From assembly GCF_000374445.1 (NCBI RefSeq), contig NZ_KB894425.1:62001-126000 (forward strand): 64,000 nucleotides of DNA, in the 5' to 3' direction. The notes under the pieces were generated by a model. It was given only the letters and a program-made list of their open reading frames with translations. It was not told where the DNA came from and made no database searches. Each line of letters begins with the position of its first letter. The stretch's first letter is position 1. A program made the translations under genes and the position numbers. Origin of the DNA: Actinokineospora enzanensis DSM 44649. Lineage in GTDB: Bacteria; Actinomycetota; Actinomycetes; Mycobacteriales; Pseudonocardiaceae. Shown here piece by piece: positions 61,272-64,000 of the stretch.

Positions 61272-61730
61272 GTGGACACAGTCGATCGCCGCATCATCGC
61301 GGCGCTGCGCACCAATGGCCGGGTCACCTACGCCGACCTGGGCCGACAGGTCGGTCTCTCCGCCTCGGCCGTGCACGAGCGAGTGGGCAAGCTGGAATCC
61401 TCCGGGGTGATCACCGGCTACCACGCCCAGGTGGACCCCAGGGCGGTCGGCCTTGGCGTGACCGCCCTGGTCGGCATCCACCCGACCGACACCGCCGACG
61501 ACGAGGAGGTGGCCGACGCGCTTGGCGAGCTGGCCGAGGTGGAGTCCTGCTACCGGGTCGCGGGCGACGAGGCGTTCGTGGTGAAGGTCCGGGTGGCCAC
61601 CGTGGACGAGCTGGAGCGCGCGCTGGGCAGGTTGCGCCGGATCAAGGGCGTGGCCCGCACCCGCTCCACGGTGGTGCTCTCGACCCGCTTCGAGGGCAGG
61701 CCCAACACCAGCGAGGACGCCGAGGGGTAG
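61272..61730 (+). CDS. Lrp/AsnC-family transcriptional regulator
   Basis: 152 residues. N-terminal winged HTH (VDTVDRRIIAALRTNGRVTY, ADLGRQVGLSASAVHERV) and a C-terminal RAM domain (about 65-140) with the ligand-sensing VESCYRVAGDEAFVVKVRV. Likely an amino-acid-responsive regulator; the target is unknown but cds1 lies 400 bases downstream. GTG 61272 fits the family start better than a TTG at 61263. Confidence 0.9.
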   Translation: MDTVDRRIIAALRTNGRVTYADLGRQVGLSASAVHERVGKLESSGVITGYHAQVDPRAVGLGVTALVGIHPTDTADDEEVADALGELAEVESCYRVAGDEAFVVKVRVATVDELERALGRLRRIKGVARTRSTVVLSTRFEGRPNTSEDAEG

Positions 61731-61733
61731 CCT
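61728..61733 (+). promoter_or_regulatory. -10 TAGCCT for the DUF4229 gene, starting in the Lrp stop codon
   Basis: TAGCCT begins with the TAG stop of the Lrp-type gene (61728-61730) and lies six bases before GTG 61740. Confidence 0.5.
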
Positions 61734-61739
61734 CGGCCC

Positions 61740-62099
61740 GTGGACGAGGACAAGCCGGGACGGGTTGCCGAGCCCGCCGCGGACCGCGTGGACGCCGCCG
61801 ACGAGACCGTCGGCGAGACTACTGGTGAGACCGCTGCGGGCATCGACACGCTGGGCCGTGACCTGGCGCTTTACACCGCACTGCGGGTCGTGCTGGTGGC
61901 CGCGGTGGCGGTCGTCCTCGTGCTGTTCGACGTCCCCCTGCTGGTCGCGGTCGCGGTCGGCCTGGTCGTCGGTTTCCCGCTGGGCCTGCTGCTGTTCCGC
62001 GGCCTGAACACGCGCATCACGGCCGGGTTGTCCGTGCGGCACGCGGCCCGCAACGCCGAGCGCGACCAGCTGCGTGCCGAGCTGCGCGGGGACGCCTGA
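61740..62099 (+). CDS. DUF4229 two-helix membrane protein
   Basis: 119 residues. Acidic N-terminus, then two hydrophobic segments (about 44-62 and 66-85) and a basic C-terminal helix rich in Arg and Glu (RHAARNAERDQLRAELRG). This is the DUF4229 pattern found near menaquinone genes in actinobacteria; function unknown. Confidence 0.78.
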   Translation: MDEDKPGRVAEPAADRVDAADETVGETTGETAAGIDTLGRDLALYTALRVVLVAAVAVVLVLFDVPLLVAVAVGLVVGFPLGLLLFRGLNTRITAGLSVRHAARNAERDQLRAELRGDA

Positions 62100-62114
62100 G
62101 CAGCGGTCTGCCGC

Positions 62115-62120
62115 TAATGT
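62115..62120 (+). promoter_or_regulatory. -10 TAATGT for cds1 (leaderless)
   Basis: TAATGT lies six bases before ATG 62127. Confidence 0.5.
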
Positions 62121-62126
62121 CGGTAC

Positions 62127-63215
62127 ATGACCGCGGTCGACCGGTGCAGTGACCAGACCAGGGCCTGGGTGTGCGAGGCCGTCCGCCTGATCGAGGCCGA
62201 CGCGAACCGCAGCGCCGACACGCACCTGCTGCAGTTCCCGCTCCCGGTCGACCGCGGTGTGCGGCTCTATCTCAAGGATGAGTCAACCCATCCCACCGGC
62301 TCTCTCAAGCACCGCCTCGCCCGATCCCTGTTCCTGTACGCGCTGTGCAACGGCTGGATCGTTCAAGGAACCCCGGTGATCGAGGCCTCATCCGGCTCGA
62401 CGGCCGTGTCGGAGGCCTATTTCGCCAGGATGCTCGGCCTGCCGTTCATCGCTGTGATGCCGCGCACAACGAGCCCGGAGAAGGTCGAGCTGATCGAGCG
62501 GCAGGGCGGTCGCTGCCATTTCGTGGACGAACCCGGTCGGATCTACGCCGAGTCGCACCGGCTGGCGGCCGAGCTGGACGGCCACTTCATGGACCAGTTC
62601 ACACACGCCGAGCGGGCCACGGACTGGCGCGGGAACAACAACATCGCCGAGTCGGTGTTCGACCAGATGGCCAAGGAGCCGCACCCGGTGCCGGAGTGGG
62701 TCGTCGTCGGCGCGGGCACCGGCGGCACCAGCGCGACCATCGGCCGATATATCCGCTACCGCAAGCTCGCCACCCGGCTGGCCGTGGTCGACCCGGAGAA
62801 CTCGGTCTTCTTCGACGCCTGGCGGGACGCCCAGCCCGAGTTGACCGGCGCTCGCGGCTCGCGGATCGAGGGCATCGGCAGGCCGCGGGTCGAGCCGTCG
62901 TTCCTCGGCGAGGTGATCGACCGGATGATCAAGGTGCCGGACGCGGCGTCCATCGCGGTGATCCGCCGGGTGGAGCGGCTGCTCGGCCGCCGGGTGGGCG
63001 GCTCGACCGGCACCAACCTGTGGGGTGCCTTCCAGATCGTGGCCGAGCTGGCCGCGGCGGGCGTGTCCGGCAGCGTCGTGACGCTGCTGTGCGACGGCGG
63101 CGAGCGCTACGGGCACACCTACTACGACGACGCCTGGCAGGCCGCCCAGGGCATCGACCCGGCCCCGTACGACCGCGTCCTGGACACCTTCCTGACGACC
63201 GGTGAGTGGGCGTAG
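62127..63215 (+). CDS. L-cysteine desulfhydrase Cds1-like, PLP-dependent
   Basis: 362 residues, fold type II PLP enzyme of the cysteine synthase family. PLP Lys61 is in [12 protein letters not shown], the substrate loop is [14 protein letters not shown] and the phosphate-binding glycine loop is [14 protein letters not shown]. In M. tuberculosis Cds1 converts cysteine to H2S, pyruvate and ammonia. The C-terminal [10 protein letters not shown] is typical of this branch rather than CysK. ATG 62127 is set by the -10 element. Confidence 0.85.
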   Translation: MTAVDRCSDQTRAWVCEAVRLIEADANRSADTHLLQFPLPVDRGVRLYLKDESTHPTGSLKHRLARSLFLYALCNGWIVQGTPVIEASSGSTAVSEAYFARMLGLPFIAVMPRTTSPEKVELIERQGGRCHFVDEPGRIYAESHRLAAELDGHFMDQFTHAERATDWRGNNNIAESVFDQMAKEPHPVPEWVVVGAGTGGTSATIGRYIRYRKLATRLAVVDPENSVFFDAWRDAQPELTGARGSRIEGIGRPRVEPSFLGEVIDRMIKVPDAASIAVIRRVERLLGRRVGGSTGTNLWGAFQIVAELAAAGVSGSVVTLLCDGGERYGHTYYDDAWQAAQGIDPAPYDRVLDTFLTTGEWA

Positions 63216-63259
63216 GCCGGTGCCACGAATCGTCGGTGGCGGGCGGGAGCGGTGGGGCG

Positions 63260-64000
63260 TCAGCTCAGCCCGAGGACGGCGCCGGTCACCAGGGCCCAGG
63301 CCAGCATCGCCAGGCCGGTCTCCTTGAGCACCGGGATCAGCCCGAGGCCGGTCTGCCCGCCGCCGACCCGGCGCACCGCGGGTACCACCAAGGCCGCGGC
63401 CGCCAAGCCGAACAGCGCCCACGGCGTCACGAACGCGGCGGCCGCGCTGACCAGGAACGGCACCACGACCAGCACCTCGTAGAGCACCCGGGTGCGGGCC
63501 TGCCCCAGCCGGACGGCCAGCGTGCGCTTGCCCGCGACCCGGTCGGTCGGCTCGTCCCGAAGATTGTTGGCGACCAGGATCGCGGCCGAGAACGTGCCCA
63601 TCGCGACCGCGCCCGCCACACCGAGCCAGGTGACCCGGTCCGCCTGCACGTACTGGGTGCCGAGCACGGCGACCAAGCCGAAGAACACGAACACCGCGGC
63701 CTCGCCCCAACCGGAGTAGCCGTAGGGCTTGTCGCCGCCGGTGTAGAACCAGGCACCCGCGATGCAGGCGGCACCCACCGCGATCATCCACCAGTGCCCG
63801 GACACGGCCACCAATGCGAGACCGGCCACCGCGCCGATCCCGAAGCACGCGAACGCCGCCGCCTTCACCGCCCCCGGCGCGGCCACGCCGGAGCCGACCA
63901 GCCGCAGCGGTCCGACCCGGTCCTTGTCGGTGCCGCGCACACCGTCGGAGTAGTCGTTGGCGTAGTTCACCCCGACCTGCAGGGCCAACGCCACGATCAG
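63260..64000 (-). CDS. menA: 1,4-dihydroxy-2-naphthoate polyprenyltransferase MenA, N-terminus outside the window
   Basis: The last 246 codons or so of an integral membrane UbiA-fold enzyme that attaches the prenyl tail in menaquinone synthesis. The frame is open at the right edge. First Asp-rich motif [16 protein letters not shown] and second motif [19 protein letters not shown] are both visible, followed by several helices to the C-terminus. It converges on cds1 with a 44-base gap. Together with the cytochrome c genes it makes this end of the window a respiration cluster. Confidence 0.92.
   Translation of the reverse strand: MIVALALQVGVNYANDYSDGVRGTDKDRVGPLRLVGSGVAAPGAVKAAAFACFGIGAVAGLALVAVSGHWWMIAVGAACIAGAWFYTGGDKPYGYSGWGEAAVFVFFGLVAVLGTQYVQADRVTWLGVAGAVAMGTFSAAILVANNLRDEPTDRVAGKRTLAVRLGQARTRVLYEVLVVVPFLVSAAAAFVTPWALFGLAAAALVVPAVRRVGGGQTGLGLIPVLKETGLAMLAWALVTGAVLGLS

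Noticed and set aside
1-64000. tRNA, rRNA, CRISPR or riboswitch
   Set aside because: No cloverleaf with a TTCGA arm, no rRNA core sequence, no spaced direct repeats, and no cobalamin, TPP or SAM leader were recognised on either strand by eye. A tRNAscan and Rfam search would be decisive.

Overview
The window is chromosomal DNA from a high-G+C actinomycete, most likely a filamentous member of the Pseudonocardiaceae (Actinokineospora/Saccharothrix/Amycolatopsis type). Evidence: very high G+C, frequent GTG starts, stop/start overlaps of the ATGA and GTGA type, mycothiol genes (mshA and a Cds1-like desulfhydrase), a rex-hemACDB cluster, and the developmental regulators BldN (ECF sigma) and BldC. 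From memory of the Mycobacterium tuberculosis map, most of the window from about 10.1 kb onward follows Rv0481c-Rv0534c: DUF2505, murB, L,D-transpeptidase, SDR, mshA, YbjN, gpm1, senX3-regX3, ppx, Rv0497-0499, proC, Rv0500A/B, galE2, acyltransferase, serB1-like, glutaredoxin, hemACDB, hemL, Rv0525, thioredoxin, ccdA-resB-ccsA, Rv0530, menA. Departures from that order are the natural accessory candidates.

Layout. 0-3.7 kb: partial hydrolase, YbaK-type deacylase, orphan NarL-type regulator, LOG-family protein, SRPBCC protein. 3.66-5.42 kb: an intact 1585-bp IS701-like insertion sequence abutting a 162-bp palindromic MITE; both sit in a CTAG that once joined two convergent stop codons. 5.4-10.1 kb: HsaA-like flavoprotein, GNAT pseudogene, purU, TipA-like MerR regulator with its own 19-bp-spacer promoter, methyltransferase. 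10.1-24.7 kb: envelope and mycothiol genes, phosphoglycerate mutase, SenX3-RegX3 phosphate control with exopolyphosphatase. 24.7-29.8 kb: proline dehydrogenase, thioesterase, a membrane KAP-like P-loop NTPase, proC. 29.9-41.5 kb: a BldC-like HTH protein, the 33-residue ribosomal protein bS22, a galE2-like protein and acyltransferase, P450, HAD phosphatase, BldN-type sigma with a probable anti-sigma partner, AMP-ligase, glutaredoxin, molybdopterin oxidoreductase, fasciclin lipoprotein. 41.6-52.7 kb: Rex operator and rex, all tetrapyrrole genes from glutamyl-tRNA reductase to porphobilinogen synthase, five small membrane proteins, hemL, a phosphatase and a ResA-like lipoprotein. 52.7-55.4 kb: an island (sigma-like protein and two GAF-ANTAR proteins) that splits ResA from CcdA. 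55.5-64 kb: cytochrome c maturation (ccdA, resB, ccsB), ParA-like ATPase, bldC, Lrp regulator, cds1 and the 3' part of menA.

The genes work together in heme supply (hemA-hemL), its redox control by Rex, cytochrome c assembly and menaquinone synthesis (a respiration block), plus an envelope/mycothiol/phosphate block. Thirteen genes carry a TANNNT -10 hexamer 6-8 bases before the start codon, so leaderless transcription is a strong regional pattern. No tRNA, rRNA or CRISPR was recognised. The least understood items are the KAP-like NTPase (26.8-28.9 kb), the GAF-ANTAR/sigma island (52.7-55.4 kb), and the double insertion at the shared CTAG.
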